DNA from: JBBSHE01 sp038253325
GTDB lineage: Bacteria; Actinomycetota; Actinomycetes; Propionibacteriales; Nocardioidaceae
Reading direction: 5' to 3'
NCBI GenBank assembly: GCA_038253325.1
Contig: JBBSHE010000010.1
Coordinates: 9,144-73,143, forward strand
DNA: 64,000 bases
Shown: piece after piece, positions 44,321-53,041 of the stretch
How the letters are laid out: the number at the start of each line of letters is the position of its first letter
How positions within the stretch are numbered: the stretch's first letter is position 1
The notes under the pieces: generated by a model
The model's input: the letters and a program-made list of their open reading frames with translations, nothing else
Databases searched by the model: none
Told to the model about the DNA's origin: nothing
Position numbers and translations under genes: made by a program

Positions 44321-45330
44321 GCGACCGCTGGCTCCAGGTCGGCGGCTGCGTGCTTGTCGGCGTACGCCACCGCGGCGTCGCGTACCCACGCGCCGGCGTG
44401 GTGCGCGTTGCGGCGATGGGCGATCCGTTCGGCGTTGCAAGGGCCGTTGCCCTTGATGACCTCGAACAGCTCGGTGAAGCCGATCTCGCCGAAGTCCCAG
44501 TGGCCGGTGTCGGGGTTCCAGCGCAGGTCCGGGTCGGGCAACGTCAATTCGAGCGCGTGTGACTGAGGGACCGTCATGTCGACGAACCGCTGCCGCAGGT
44601 CGTCATTCGAGAACCGCTTGATCCCCCACGCCATCGACGTCGCCGTGTTCGGCGACTCGTCGTCGGGCGGACCGAACATCATCAGGCTCGGCCACCACCA
44701 ACGGTCGACCGCGTCCTGGGCCATGGCGTGCTGCGCCGGCGACCCGTGCGACAGCGTGTGCAGGATCTCGAAACCCTGCCGTTGGTGGAACGACTCCTCC
44801 TTGCAGACCCGGATCATCGCGCGCGCGTACGGCCCGTACGAGCAGCGGCACAGCGGGACCTGGTTGACGATCGCCGCGCCGTCGACGAGCCACCCGATCG
44901 CCCCCATGTCGGCCCAGGTGAGCGTCGGGTAGTTGAAGATCGACGAGTACTTCTGGCGACCGTCGTGGAGCATGTCGAGGAGCGTGGCCCGGTCGGCGCC
45001 GAGCGTCTCGGCTGCAGCGTAGAGGTAGAGCCCGTGTCCGGCTTCGTCCTGGACCTTGGCCATCAAGATCGCCTTGCGGCGCAGGCTCGGCGCCCGCGAG
45101 ATCCAGTTGCCCTCGGGCTGCATGCCGATGATCTCGGAGTGTGCGTGCTGGGCGATCTGCCGGATCAGGCTCTTTCGGTAGGCCGCGGGCATGTGGTCGC
45201 GGGGCTCGATCCGCTTGTCGGCGTCGAGGATCGCCTGGAAGGACGCGTCGAGCTCCGGGTCTGAGACGGTCTCTGTCCGGTCGTCGGTACGCGGGCCGTC
45301 GGTACGCGGGCCGAAGTCGTTTCCGTACAT
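44317..45330 (-). CDS. paaA: Phenylacetyl-CoA epoxidase oxygenase subunit PaaA
   Basis: The protein has 337 residues. Di-iron ligands appear in MAKVQDEAGHGLYLYAAAET and VCKEESFHQRQGFE, within the ferritin-like fold. With PaaB, C and E it epoxidises phenylacetyl-CoA, the key step of aerobic phenylacetate breakdown. The paaGZJ and paaK genes are not in the window. A TAGACT -10 lies six bases before the ATG at 45330, so the operon message looks leaderless. Residues 9-17 come from a 15-base duplication. Confidence 0.95.
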   Translation of the reverse strand: MYGNDFGPRTDGPRTDDRTETVSDPELDASFQAILDADKRIEPRDHMPAAYRKSLIRQIAQHAHSEIIGMQPEGNWISRAPSLRRKAILMAKVQDEAGHGLYLYAAAETLGADRATLLDMLHDGRQKYSSIFNYPTLTWADMGAIGWLVDGAAIVNQVPLCRCSYGPYARAMIRVCKEESFHQRQGFEILHTLSHGSPAQHAMAQDAVDRWWWPSLMMFGPPDDESPNTATSMAWGIKRFSNDDLRQRFVDMTVPQSHALELTLPDPDLRWNPDTGHWDFGEIGFTELFEVIKGNGPCNAERIAHRRNAHHAGAWVRDAAVAYADKHAAADLEPAVA

Positions 45331-45336
45331 GTCAAC

Positions 45337-45342
45337 AGTCTA
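45337..45342 (-). promoter_or_regulatory. Leaderless -10 element of the paa operon
   Basis: On the minus strand TAGACT ends six bases before the paaA ATG. A TTGCCG lies 19 bases further upstream as a weak -35. No ribosome site is present, consistent with initiation at the transcript's 5' end. Confidence 0.5.
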
Positions 45343-45381
45343 GCCCATCTGTCTTACACGTCGGCAACGAATCGGTGCACT

Positions 45382-45400
45382 ATTTGTAATATTGACCAAT
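45382..45400. promoter_or_regulatory. Candidate operator upstream of paaA
   Basis: ATTTGT and ACCAAT are inverted six-base arms (one mismatch) around a seven-base A+T-rich centre, in an otherwise G+C-rich region. The site lies about 50 bases upstream of the paaA ATG, where a phenylacetate-responsive TetR- or GntR-type repressor could act. No regulator gene is adjacent. Confidence 0.3.
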
Positions 45401-45489
45401 CGCGACACTGCCTACGTGTCGGGATTGCGCGGTGACCCGTCAACGCTTGGCAACGACGCAGAACCCCGGGGAACACCTACGGTGAGGAC

Positions 45490-46262
45490 GTGACGTTCGA
45501 CGCTCTGCTGCGGGAGGGAATGAGCGTGGATGTGGACGCGTACTGGGGTGCCGGCTTCCTCGAAGGTCGATTCGTGTCCACGGACCCGATCTGGCGATAT
45601 GACGACGAGACGCGTCCATATTTCGTCGGCGTCACGTCGATGCTCGACATGGGGACCGGAGAGGGTGGGATCCTCGCCGGGCTGGCACCGTTGCCGCCGC
45701 ACACGGTGGCGTACGAGGGATGGCTGGCGACCGTGCGGCGGCGCGATCGACGCTGAGTCCGCTTGGCGTGTCGCTGGTGGTCGCGCTGGGCGCCGACGAC
45801 AACACGACGACCGTACGCAGTCGACCGGCCCTGCCGTTCGCCGACGACGCATTCGAGCTGGTCCTCAACCGGCACGAGAGCTTCGACGCTGCCGACGTAT
45901 GCCGGATCACGAAGCCCGGCGGCCGGTTCGTCACCCAGCAGGTGGGCAGCGACGAAGCGGCGTCGGTGCGACGACTGCTCGACCTCGGCGACCTCGGGCC
46001 GGTCTGGAGCCTCGACGTCGCCGTCCGTCAGCTCCAGGGGGTGGGTTGGCGAATGGAGCGGGTGCTGGAGGACCATCCGCCGCTGCGCTTCTCGGACATC
46101 GCCGCGCTCGTCGCGTATGTCCGGTCGACGCCGTGGGCATTTCCCCACCTGGATTGGGACGTGGCGTGTGGCCATCTGCGCCGACTGCACGAGCAGGCGC
46201 CGATCACTCCGTTGGAAGCGATGTCGCACCGTTTTCTGGTCCGGTGCAAGAAGGCCGGGTGA
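45490..46262 (+). pseudogene. SAM-dependent methyltransferase interrupted by a frameshift
   Basis: The first frame (45490-45756) gives a class I methyltransferase N-terminus with motif I SMLDMGTGEGG. The continuation is in another frame: LSPLGVSLVVALGADDNTTT, LPFADDAFELVLNRHESFD, ADVCRITKPGGRFVTQQVG, and on to the stop at 46262. Together they make one normal methyltransferase of about 256 residues. The junction is in GCGGCGGCGCGA near 45748-45756, where a missing base would explain the shift. The GTG at 45490 has GGTGAGG upstream. A sequencing error or a true disabling mutation are both possible; the reading frame downstream remains conserved in character. Confidence 0.75.
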
Positions 46263-46275
46263 TACTGGGAAGCAG

Positions 46276-46503
46276 TCAGGAGCCGCGGTTCCGATTCCGG
46301 TTTCGGTTGCGGCCCAACGATGTGCCGTCTGAGCTGGCGCCACCATCCGACCGGATGACGGTGGCTCCGAAGATCGCGATCGCGGCAAAGAGCAGCGCAC
46401 CGACGACGACCACCTTGCTGTTGCTGTCGGTGAGGACAATCACGATCACGTACGCGATCGCGGCGAGCGGCATCACCCGGGAGTAGAACTGCCCTCTGGT
46501 CAT
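46276..46503 (-). CDS. Small two-span membrane protein
   Basis: The protein has 75 residues. Two hydrophobic segments (MPLAAIAYVIVIVLTD and KVVVVGALLFAAIAIFGATV) are followed by a short cytoplasmic or extracellular tail ending in four Arg-Asn pairs (RNRNRNRNRGS) from a six-base repeat. A GAAGGTG site precedes the ATG at 46503. No family is recognised. It converges on the interrupted methyltransferase with a 13-base gap. Confidence 0.65.
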   Translation of the reverse strand: MTRGQFYSRVMPLAAIAYVIVIVLTDSNSKVVVVGALLFAAIAIFGATVIRSDGGASSDGTSLGRNRNRNRNRGS

Positions 46504-46586
46504 TGCGGCACCTTCTCACTGGTCGTGGTCCCACCCTGACATGCCGGCGAGTCGTCTGCCGGACGACTCGGGCAGAATCGCAGGAG

Positions 46587-47156
46587 ATGAGCCCGACCGA
46601 CGTTCCGAACCCGACGCCGCACACGGACGTCAGTGTCCGGCTCGCCTGGCCGGACGACGCAACCGCGATCGTCGGCATCCAGATCGAGGCGTGGCGAGCA
46701 GGTGGTCTTCTTCCCGACGACCTCCTCGACAAGCTCCATCCCGATGAGCTCGCCGAGGTGTGGCGGACGTCGATCAGCCGGCCGCGCGACGCCAGGCAGC
46801 GGGTGCTCGTGGCACTCGAACGCCAGAACGTACGCGGGTTCGCGGCTGTGACGCCGTCCACCGACCCCGATGCCGATCCGGTTTCCGACGCCGAGCTCAG
46901 CGAGCTCGAGGTGTCCGCGGTCGCTCGCGGTGCCGGCCATGGTTCTCGGCTGCTGCACGCCGTGGTGGACACGTTGCGCTCGGACAAGTTCACCCGCGCG
47001 ACGACGTGGCTGAACGCGTCCGATGACGAGCTGCGTACGTTCTTCACCCACGCTGGTTGGGCGCCCGACGGCGCACACCGCGAGCTCGACCTGCGCGCAG
47101 ACGGCGAAGTGCTGGTCCGACAGGTTCGGCTCCACACCGACCTACGACGCGACTGA
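46587..47156 (+). CDS. GNAT family N-acetyltransferase
   Basis: The protein has 189 residues. It has VRLAWPDDATAIVGIQIEAW at the N-terminus, then ELSELEVSAVARGAGHGSRL, where the RGAGHG loop is the acetyl-CoA pyrophosphate-binding motif, and FFTHAGWAPDGAHREL. It should transfer an acyl group from CoA to an amine of unknown identity. The ATG at 46587 directly follows CAGGAG and a CAGAAT -10-like box ends eight bases before it, suggesting a near-leaderless message. The 3' end overlaps the convergent MFS gene by 15 bases. Confidence 0.85.
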   Translation: MSPTDVPNPTPHTDVSVRLAWPDDATAIVGIQIEAWRAGGLLPDDLLDKLHPDELAEVWRTSISRPRDARQRVLVALERQNVRGFAAVTPSTDPDADPVSDAELSELEVSAVARGAGHGSRLLHAVVDTLRSDKFTRATTWLNASDDELRTFFTHAGWAPDGAHRELDLRADGEVLVRQVRLHTDLRRD

Positions 47157-48428
47157 CGGCGCCGAACGGCGGAGCATCACCGCCGCAACGACCGCGGCGG
47201 CCATCCACGCGGCGGCGTACCCGAACGCGACTGCCGGCGAGAAGACGGCCCACAACAGGCCGGCAACCAGGGAAGCCCCGAGGTCGCCCAGCGACTGGAC
47301 CAGGCCCAGCACGCCGAACCCGTTGGCTCGGAGCCGGTCCGGCAGCATCAGCGCCACCGCGGTGGACTGAGCCGTCTCTGCAAGGCCGATACCCGTCCCC
47401 GCCAGGACGAACCCGGCCAGCAGCACCGGCCAGGCGTGCTCGTCGAAACCGAAGATCGCGTACGCGCCGACGTATACGCAAGCGCCAGCGGTGAACACGA
47501 TCCGGGGGTTCGCCCGGTCGGAGAAGTGTCCGCCGACCAGCGACGACACGGTCGCCGCGACGTTGTGCGCCGCGTACAGCAAGATTGCGATGCCGGTGGC
47601 CGTCGTCAGGTTGCGTCCGTCGACGTGCAGCAGATTCGTCGCTCGCAAGATCAGCAGCGTGGTGGCGAGGTTCCCGAGCTCGAACAGGGCGGCCGGGGCC
47701 AGAGCGCGCGGCAGACCCGCGTGCCACAGCTCGGCGAGGTTGAAGCTCAGTGTCCGGCGCCCGGTCGGGGTGACGACCGTACGCCGCGCCTGCCGGGCGG
47801 CGACCGTTATTGCGACGGCTGCCAGCGCGCCGGGGACGATCGCGAGCACGATGGCGTGCCGTACACCGATGACTCCGACCAGCGCGGCCGCAAGCAGCGG
47901 CCCGACGATCGCGCCGGCGTTGTCACCGGCACGCTCGACGCCGGTCGCCCGCCCGTACGCGGAGCGCGGGGTGATCGACGCCAGCAGCGTGTCCCGGGCG
48001 GGTGACCGGATCCCGCGCGAGATCCACGCGAACGCGCGCAACGCCGCGACCTGCCATACGGCGGTGCACAGACCGATCGCCGCTGTCGCGACCGCGGTGC
48101 CGAGGTAGCCGCCGGATGCAAGTCGGGCTCGCCGCTGCGGATCGTTCGCCAGGGGGCCACCGGCAAGCTTGCTGACCCCGATCAGGGCGTCAGAGACACC
48201 CTCGATTGCGCCGAGCGCTCCCGGACCTGCATGCAGCGTCGAGGTGAGAAACGTCGGCAACAGGGAGGTGGCGAGCTCGTGCCCCGCATCGCTGAAGAAC
48301 GATGCCGCACCGACACCGACGACGCCCGAGCTCAGCCACGGATCGCCCGGCCGCTCGACGGCACGATCAACTGGTTCGACCGAGTCGGGTACGCCGCCGG
48401 GTGCGGCGGCCGGCTCCTCAGCAGCCAT
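47142..48428 (-). CDS. MFS transporter
   Basis: The protein has 428 residues and about 12 spans. SRGIRSPARDTLLASITPRS and the loop after span 2 (GGPLANDPQRRARLASGG) are MFS landmarks, with a second-half GGHFSDRANPR equivalent. It could export a drug or metabolite; no substrate is indicated. The ATG lies nine bases after the CHAT gene stop, so it may be the fifth gene of the sigma-protease operon, though its relation to that module is uncertain. Confidence 0.85.
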   Translation of the reverse strand: MAAEEPAAAPGGVPDSVEPVDRAVERPGDPWLSSGVVGVGAASFFSDAGHELATSLLPTFLTSTLHAGPGALGAIEGVSDALIGVSKLAGGPLANDPQRRARLASGGYLGTAVATAAIGLCTAVWQVAALRAFAWISRGIRSPARDTLLASITPRSAYGRATGVERAGDNAGAIVGPLLAAALVGVIGVRHAIVLAIVPGALAAVAITVAARQARRTVVTPTGRRTLSFNLAELWHAGLPRALAPAALFELGNLATTLLILRATNLLHVDGRNLTTATGIAILLYAAHNVAATVSSLVGGHFSDRANPRIVFTAGACVYVGAYAIFGFDEHAWPVLLAGFVLAGTGIGLAETAQSTAVALMLPDRLRANGFGVLGLVQSLGDLGASLVAGLLWAVFSPAVAFGYAAAWMAAAVVAAVMLRRSAPSVAS

Positions 48429-48437
48429 CAGCCGGCG

Positions 48438-50918
48438 TCACCAGCCGGCGCCGAAGCAGACAAACGGCGCTGGCGCCGCATCCGGCTGGGCTGCCGCGAC
48501 TACTGCCGCCGCCTTTGCGAGCGCAACCGCGGGTTGGTCGCCACCGGCCAGGTGGTCATGCACCAGTGTCAGCACCTCGCACGCCACTGCGTCGTTGACA
48601 AGTACCGGCGACCCGATCACGCAGTTGGCCCCCGCGTGCAGCCACGCAACCGTCATCCCGATCGTCTCCTCCCCCCACCGAACGGTCGATCGTCCGAGCT
48701 CACATGCTGACAAGATAACGGTCTGCGGGATCCTTTCGAGCTGGGCGATGTCGTAGCCGAACCACGGCCCGTCAAAGAGCTCGAGGCCGGAGAACAGTGG
48801 GTTGTCGGCGGTGTGCCGGCCGTGCGCGGCAATGTGGAGTACATCGGCAGAGCTCGCGACGTCCTTGACGCGCGCCGCAACTGCCTCGGCACCGCTCAGG
48901 ACGACGGGGGACGCCCAGGCCGACGACGCGTTCTTGACCTCCTCGCCTGCTCGTTCGACCCGGGGGCCCGCAACGAACGCGGCCGACGATGACGCGACGA
49001 TGCGTTGCCGGCTCAGACGCCACAACGACGCGGACCTCGGCACCGTGACCGGGCGGCCCGTGAAGCCCGGTAGCAAGGTCCAGGGAACGCCCGCGAGCGC
49101 GCCCGCCGGAACCACGACGACCGGACGATCTCCGACGAAGCGAGAAATCGGCGTCACCAGGCGGTCGGCAAGCTTGTCGAGCCGGTGCCGCAACCCCGCG
49201 ATCACCGCGGATTTCATCCGAGCCGGCAACCGGGAAGCCGCCATGTCGAGGTCGGCTTCGAGCCCGTCGAGATGTGTGCGTAGCGACGCGACGTCACCAA
49301 GCGGAACAACACCGACGGACGTGGCCGTCACTGCGAGCGCGTGGCAGTTTCCGTCCGCATAGACGTACGCGACCATGGCGCCGTCTGCATCACCGAGCAC
49401 CGCACGCAGATCCGGGAGCGCGACCAGATCCGCGAGCTGGCCCGAACCGCGATCCGACCATGACCGTCGGCGAACCTGTTCTCGGAGCGCCACGACCTCC
49501 CGGTCGAGTCGACGGTCCCCACCGGACTCGAGCGCACCCTGCTTCCTCCGCAGCTCGGTCATCGCCTCGGCTGCGGTCGGATCGGCCGGTGGACGCAACG
49601 ATGCGACGCGGCTCGCCAGCGCCCGAGCACGTTCGGACCACTCGAAGATCACGTCCGGCCGCCCGTCCGCAACGGCCAGCGACAGACCTCGGAGGGCAAG
49701 CGCACGTCCATGGCCGGCGACCGCGCTCTGCAGGTCGAGGCTGCCGAACGACGACTGCCACTCCTGCAGGATGTCGAGCCCTCGGCGTACGTGGGTCAGC
49801 GCCTGAGCCGGTCGACCTCGTGCCGTCGCGAGCTCCGCACGCACGTCGCGGTCGAGCAACCGAATCGGTAGCGGTGCCGCGTTCGGAAGGGACACCCGGC
49901 GTACGCGAACGAGTGCCTCGTCCAGGTCGCCACGAAGCAATGCCGCACGCCCGCCTTGCAGAGCAACCGTCGATGCGTCGTACCGCAAGCGGTGCCGCGC
50001 GAGGTCGTGCTGCAAGCGGTCGGCGCGGTCGGCGAGGCTGGTCACCCAACGACGCTGCGTGACATCGCTCGTCAGGCAGATCACCTCGGCGCGTAGTGCC
50101 CACACCTCGCTGCCGCGGCGTTCGAAGCGCCGCTTCGCTCGGCGCGCGACACGTCCTGCCTCAGCGGGATCCGCGGCGAGGAGCAGTCGAGCGATCACGT
50201 ACTCCGCCTCGCCCTGTCGCTGTCGCAGCCCCCGCGCGCCGAACGCCGCTGCTGCCCCATTGAGCGCGACTGCGGCGTCTTGGATCATGCCCGCAGCCAA
50301 CAGCACCTCGGCGCGATCCTGGTCGCACATCGCGCGCATCGTCGGGGAGAGCGGCGCGAGGACGTCGCGCGCGACATCCATTGCGTGGAGCGCCGAGATG
50401 AGGTCGCCCGCGAGGAGGTGGGTGTACCCGAGGTTGTGGGTGGCTTTGGCCCTCAAGACGGACAGGTCGTCGCTCCGAGCAATCGCCACCGCGTTCTCGA
50501 AGTCGGACTGGGCAGCCCGGACGGCGCCACGTTGCAGATGGACCATTCCGCGGTTGTTGAACGCTGTCGACAGCGGCTCAGGAGACTGGTCGAGCCGCCG
50601 CAACGCCTCGGTGAACGCCTCCAGGGCGGGACCGCCGCGTCCCGAGCGCATCTCAAGCATCCCGAGCTGCGACCACGCCAACCCTCGAACGTGTCCGCGG
50701 ACGTTCGCCAGGTCCAACGCCTGACGGCAGAGGTCGACCCCGTCTGCCGTGCTGCCGAGCTCGGCCCGGACGTGGGCGAGACTCAGCAGGATCCGCGCGA
50801 GAGTATCGGGGTCCGGGTCACGGACGAGCGCTCGTTCGAGCAGACCGCGGGCCTGGGCATGTCGACCAGCATTGCTCGCTTCGAGCCCCGTTCGATGCAG
50901 ATCAACCGCCGACAACAC
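48438..50918 (-). CDS. TPR-CHAT caspase-like protease
   Basis: The protein has 826 residues. Residues 1 to about 400 hold tandem tetratricopeptide-like helical repeats (ARGLLERALVRDPD, AFNNRGMVHLQRGAVRAAQS, ATHNLGYTHLLAGD). The C-terminal CHAT domain runs from about 560 to the end and has the catalytic His in DVLHIAAHGRH (about 697) and Cys in VILSACELGRS (about 737), the caspase-fold dyad. CHAT proteases act in signalling, sporulation and phage defence, including the type III-E CRISPR-associated protease. The start is a GTG, three bases after the S8 peptidase stop. The substrate could be the neighbouring small protein or the sigma factor; this is inference. Confidence 0.9.
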   Translation of the reverse strand: MLSAVDLHRTGLEASNAGRHAQARGLLERALVRDPDPDTLARILLSLAHVRAELGSTADGVDLCRQALDLANVRGHVRGLAWSQLGMLEMRSGRGGPALEAFTEALRRLDQSPEPLSTAFNNRGMVHLQRGAVRAAQSDFENAVAIARSDDLSVLRAKATHNLGYTHLLAGDLISALHAMDVARDVLAPLSPTMRAMCDQDRAEVLLAAGMIQDAAVALNGAAAAFGARGLRQRQGEAEYVIARLLLAADPAEAGRVARRAKRRFERRGSEVWALRAEVICLTSDVTQRRWVTSLADRADRLQHDLARHRLRYDASTVALQGGRAALLRGDLDEALVRVRRVSLPNAAPLPIRLLDRDVRAELATARGRPAQALTHVRRGLDILQEWQSSFGSLDLQSAVAGHGRALALRGLSLAVADGRPDVIFEWSERARALASRVASLRPPADPTAAEAMTELRRKQGALESGGDRRLDREVVALREQVRRRSWSDRGSGQLADLVALPDLRAVLGDADGAMVAYVYADGNCHALAVTATSVGVVPLGDVASLRTHLDGLEADLDMAASRLPARMKSAVIAGLRHRLDKLADRLVTPISRFVGDRPVVVVPAGALAGVPWTLLPGFTGRPVTVPRSASLWRLSRQRIVASSSAAFVAGPRVERAGEEVKNASSAWASPVVLSGAEAVAARVKDVASSADVLHIAAHGRHTADNPLFSGLELFDGPWFGYDIAQLERIPQTVILSACELGRSTVRWGEETIGMTVAWLHAGANCVIGSPVLVNDAVACEVLTLVHDHLAGGDQPAVALAKAAAVVAAAQPDAAPAPFVCFGAGW

Positions 50919-50921
50919 ATC

Positions 50922-52541
50922 TCATGATGGCTCGATCGCGACGACGCGCGCCACTGCCTTCCATCCGCGCGCAACGGCGTCAGCTGGCGTATCCGACGCG
51001 CCGACCGCAGGAAGCAGCGGAAGCAACGCCTTGGAAACGAGCCCACCGAGACGTGGCGCCGCAAAGGAGGTTCCGCTCCACAATCCGAAACCGCCGATCA
51101 CGCGACCTGGGTGATCCGGGTCGGGCTGGGTGAAGTCGTCGGGATCGAGCGCCTCTCGGACCTGGCCGAATGCGGTTGTCCGTGCCATCGGCTCGAGTCC
51201 TCCTTGGTACGGCGGCATCGTGCTCATCACAAGAGCACCCGGTTGGTACGTACGGACCCAAGGTCCCGCGTTGCTGAACAAGGCGACGGTGCCGTCTGGG
51301 TTGCATGCTCCGACCGAGACAATCGGCAGAACGCTGGACGGGGACTGGACCTTTCCGTTGTCGTCCGGCCATGGTGCGAACGCTGCCGGATACAAGGGTC
51401 GCGCCGTCGCGTCATTTCCCGCCGAACAGACCACAACGGTCCCGCACTTCCCCATCAGCTCCAAGATCTGACGGAGAACCGGGTCGAACAGCAGCGCGTC
51501 GTCCGGCGTCTCGTGGTAGTAGCCCATCGACAAGTTGAGCACGTCGATCGGGTGACCACCGTCCTCGCCGAACGCGTGGCGACGAACGAGCTCAGCCACC
51601 TTGACCAACGTGTCGATCCAGTCCGACTCGACGATCGGGCCGCTGGAGTTGACCACTCTCCACGACACGATGTCGGCATCCGGGCAAGCCTGGTGCACCA
51701 GTCCGGCGATGAACGTTCCATGGCCGGCGAGCGGGTCGATGCCGCCGTCGAGCGGGCCCACCTGGTCGCCTCCGGAGGCCGTGAAGTCGTCCGCGTCCGG
51801 GTACCCGATCACCACACCGTCGAGCGTCACGTCCTTCTTGACGATGTCATCGAGCCAGGGGTGTCTCGCGCAGCCGGTGTCGAGGATCCCGACCACCGGG
51901 CGTCTACGATCAAGGGTTTCGCGCCGGTTCGGTCGCTGACCCACGTACGCGACGGGCTGCCGACCACCCCATCCCATCTGGGCGTAGGAGTCGACGGGGT
52001 TGGAGTGCTCGATGGGGTTGGAGTGCTCGATCGGGTTCGAACCGATCACCGCGGGAAACAGGACATGGTCCAGCCCGACACCGCGCATGGCCTCCAGTCC
52101 GAGCTGCCCCCGAGCCTGTTGCAGGAGCACCCAGCCGTCGGGTGCCACACTGGCGACGCCGGACTTGACCGTGATGTCGAACCGCGAGACGCCGACAGAC
52201 TCGACGTCCGACCCGCGCCAACTGACCCGCGACGCGTTGAACTTGTCGTCGAGTGACACATTCCACCCCAGCGGGTCAGCGATGCGCTGCAGCTCGCCCA
52301 ACACCTGATGAGGGTCACGGCTCGATCCGACGACGATCCGCGAGCCCACGTACACGGTTGAGCGAGGTCTCACCCCCGCTACCGTGAGAGCCGTCGCGGG
52401 GTCGAGGAAACGTCCGTTGACCTCGGCGAGGGCTTTCGCCGGCGGGGGCGGCGGGTCGACGATGGGACGCTCCGGCCTACGATCCGGATGCCCCGCGTCG
52501 GGGGTGGGTACACGTCCCGGTTGCCCGGCTGGATCCGACAT
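50922..52541 (-). CDS. S8 family subtilisin-like serine peptidase
   Basis: The protein has 539 residues. The triad is complete: Asp in PVVGILDTGCARHPW (about 218), His in GHGTFIAGLV (about 273) and Ser in GTSFAAPRLGG (about 490). An N-terminal region of about 200 residues precedes the domain and could be an inhibitor prodomain or partner-binding module; no signal peptide is seen, so it probably works in the cytosol. An 18-base repeat adds IEHSNP units at about 175. The ATG at 52541 is used. It lies between the small sigma-linked protein and the CHAT gene. Confidence 0.9.
   Translation of the reverse strand: MSDPAGQPGRVPTPDAGHPDRRPERPIVDPPPPPAKALAEVNGRFLDPATALTVAGVRPRSTVYVGSRIVVGSSRDPHQVLGELQRIADPLGWNVSLDDKFNASRVSWRGSDVESVGVSRFDITVKSGVASVAPDGWVLLQQARGQLGLEAMRGVGLDHVLFPAVIGSNPIEHSNPIEHSNPVDSYAQMGWGGRQPVAYVGQRPNRRETLDRRRPVVGILDTGCARHPWLDDIVKKDVTLDGVVIGYPDADDFTASGGDQVGPLDGGIDPLAGHGTFIAGLVHQACPDADIVSWRVVNSSGPIVESDWIDTLVKVAELVRRHAFGEDGGHPIDVLNLSMGYYHETPDDALLFDPVLRQILELMGKCGTVVVCSAGNDATARPLYPAAFAPWPDDNGKVQSPSSVLPIVSVGACNPDGTVALFSNAGPWVRTYQPGALVMSTMPPYQGGLEPMARTTAFGQVREALDPDDFTQPDPDHPGRVIGGFGLWSGTSFAAPRLGGLVSKALLPLLPAVGASDTPADAVARGWKAVARVVAIEPS
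51998..52034 (-). repeat. 18-bp tandem repeat in the S8 peptidase gene
   Basis: GGTTGGAGTGCTCGATGG occurs twice with a partial third copy, adding IEHSNP units in frame. It lies in the linker before the catalytic domain. Confidence 0.8.
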
Positions 52542-52567
52542 CACGTGCTGCTTTCGGTGTCTAGTGT

Positions 52568-53041
52568 CTAGAGCTCGACGATGGGCGTGGAGAACATACC
52601 GGCCGGTTCGCGGTCAGGGCCGCTCCCGCCGTCGGCCCTGGACAACCAGAACCTGGTCAGTCCGGTCGGGATCTCGACGAACTCGAACCGTCCGCGCTCG
52701 TCCACCTCGGCGACGTATGCTCCGGGGTGCTGGGTGGCCTTGACCTGCGTCGGCCGAGGTGGGGTCACCCAACCGTCGATGCGGCAGAAGCCGTTGCGGG
52801 TGGGGCTGACCCGAAGCATCAGCGCGACCTCGCCGACCGCGAACGAGATCGTCAGCGCGGTCATGGCGCTGCGCGTGCCCTGCATCTCTCGAGAGCGTTC
52901 GACCAGGTGCAGCAGCTCGTACTCCGCATCGAGGTCGTCGGTCTCGATCGCAATCAACGACTTCTCGACCAGATCGGACGGCATCGGATCGTGCGCTTCC
53001 CAGATCCGAGCCAGATCCTCGAACCCGACGTCGTCGGTCAT
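52568..53041 (-). CDS. Sigma-linked protein of unknown function (anti-sigma candidate)
   Basis: The protein has 157 residues. The N-terminal half is helical (FEDLARIWEAHDPMPSDLVE, LDAEYELLHLVERS), the C-terminal half is beta-rich (VKATQHPGAYVAEVDERGRF, EFVEIPTGLTRFWLSR) and resembles a carboxypeptidase-regulatory-like sandwich. There is no membrane span or zinc motif. The ATG at 53041 overlaps the sigma stop (ATGA) after GGGGAGGAG, so it is made with the sigma factor. Coupling and size fit an anti-sigma or adaptor that the adjacent proteases could cut. That role is inference. Confidence 0.75.
   Translation of the reverse strand: MTDDVGFEDLARIWEAHDPMPSDLVEKSLIAIETDDLDAEYELLHLVERSREMQGTRSAMTALTISFAVGEVALMLRVSPTRNGFCRIDGWVTPPRPTQVKATQHPGAYVAEVDERGRFEFVEIPTGLTRFWLSRADGGSGPDREPAGMFSTPIVEL

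Noticed and set aside
45720..46262. Separate methyltransferase gene starting at the ATG at 45720
   Set aside because: The product would lack motif I and the SAM-binding first strand, which sit in the preceding frame; a frameshifted single gene explains both parts.
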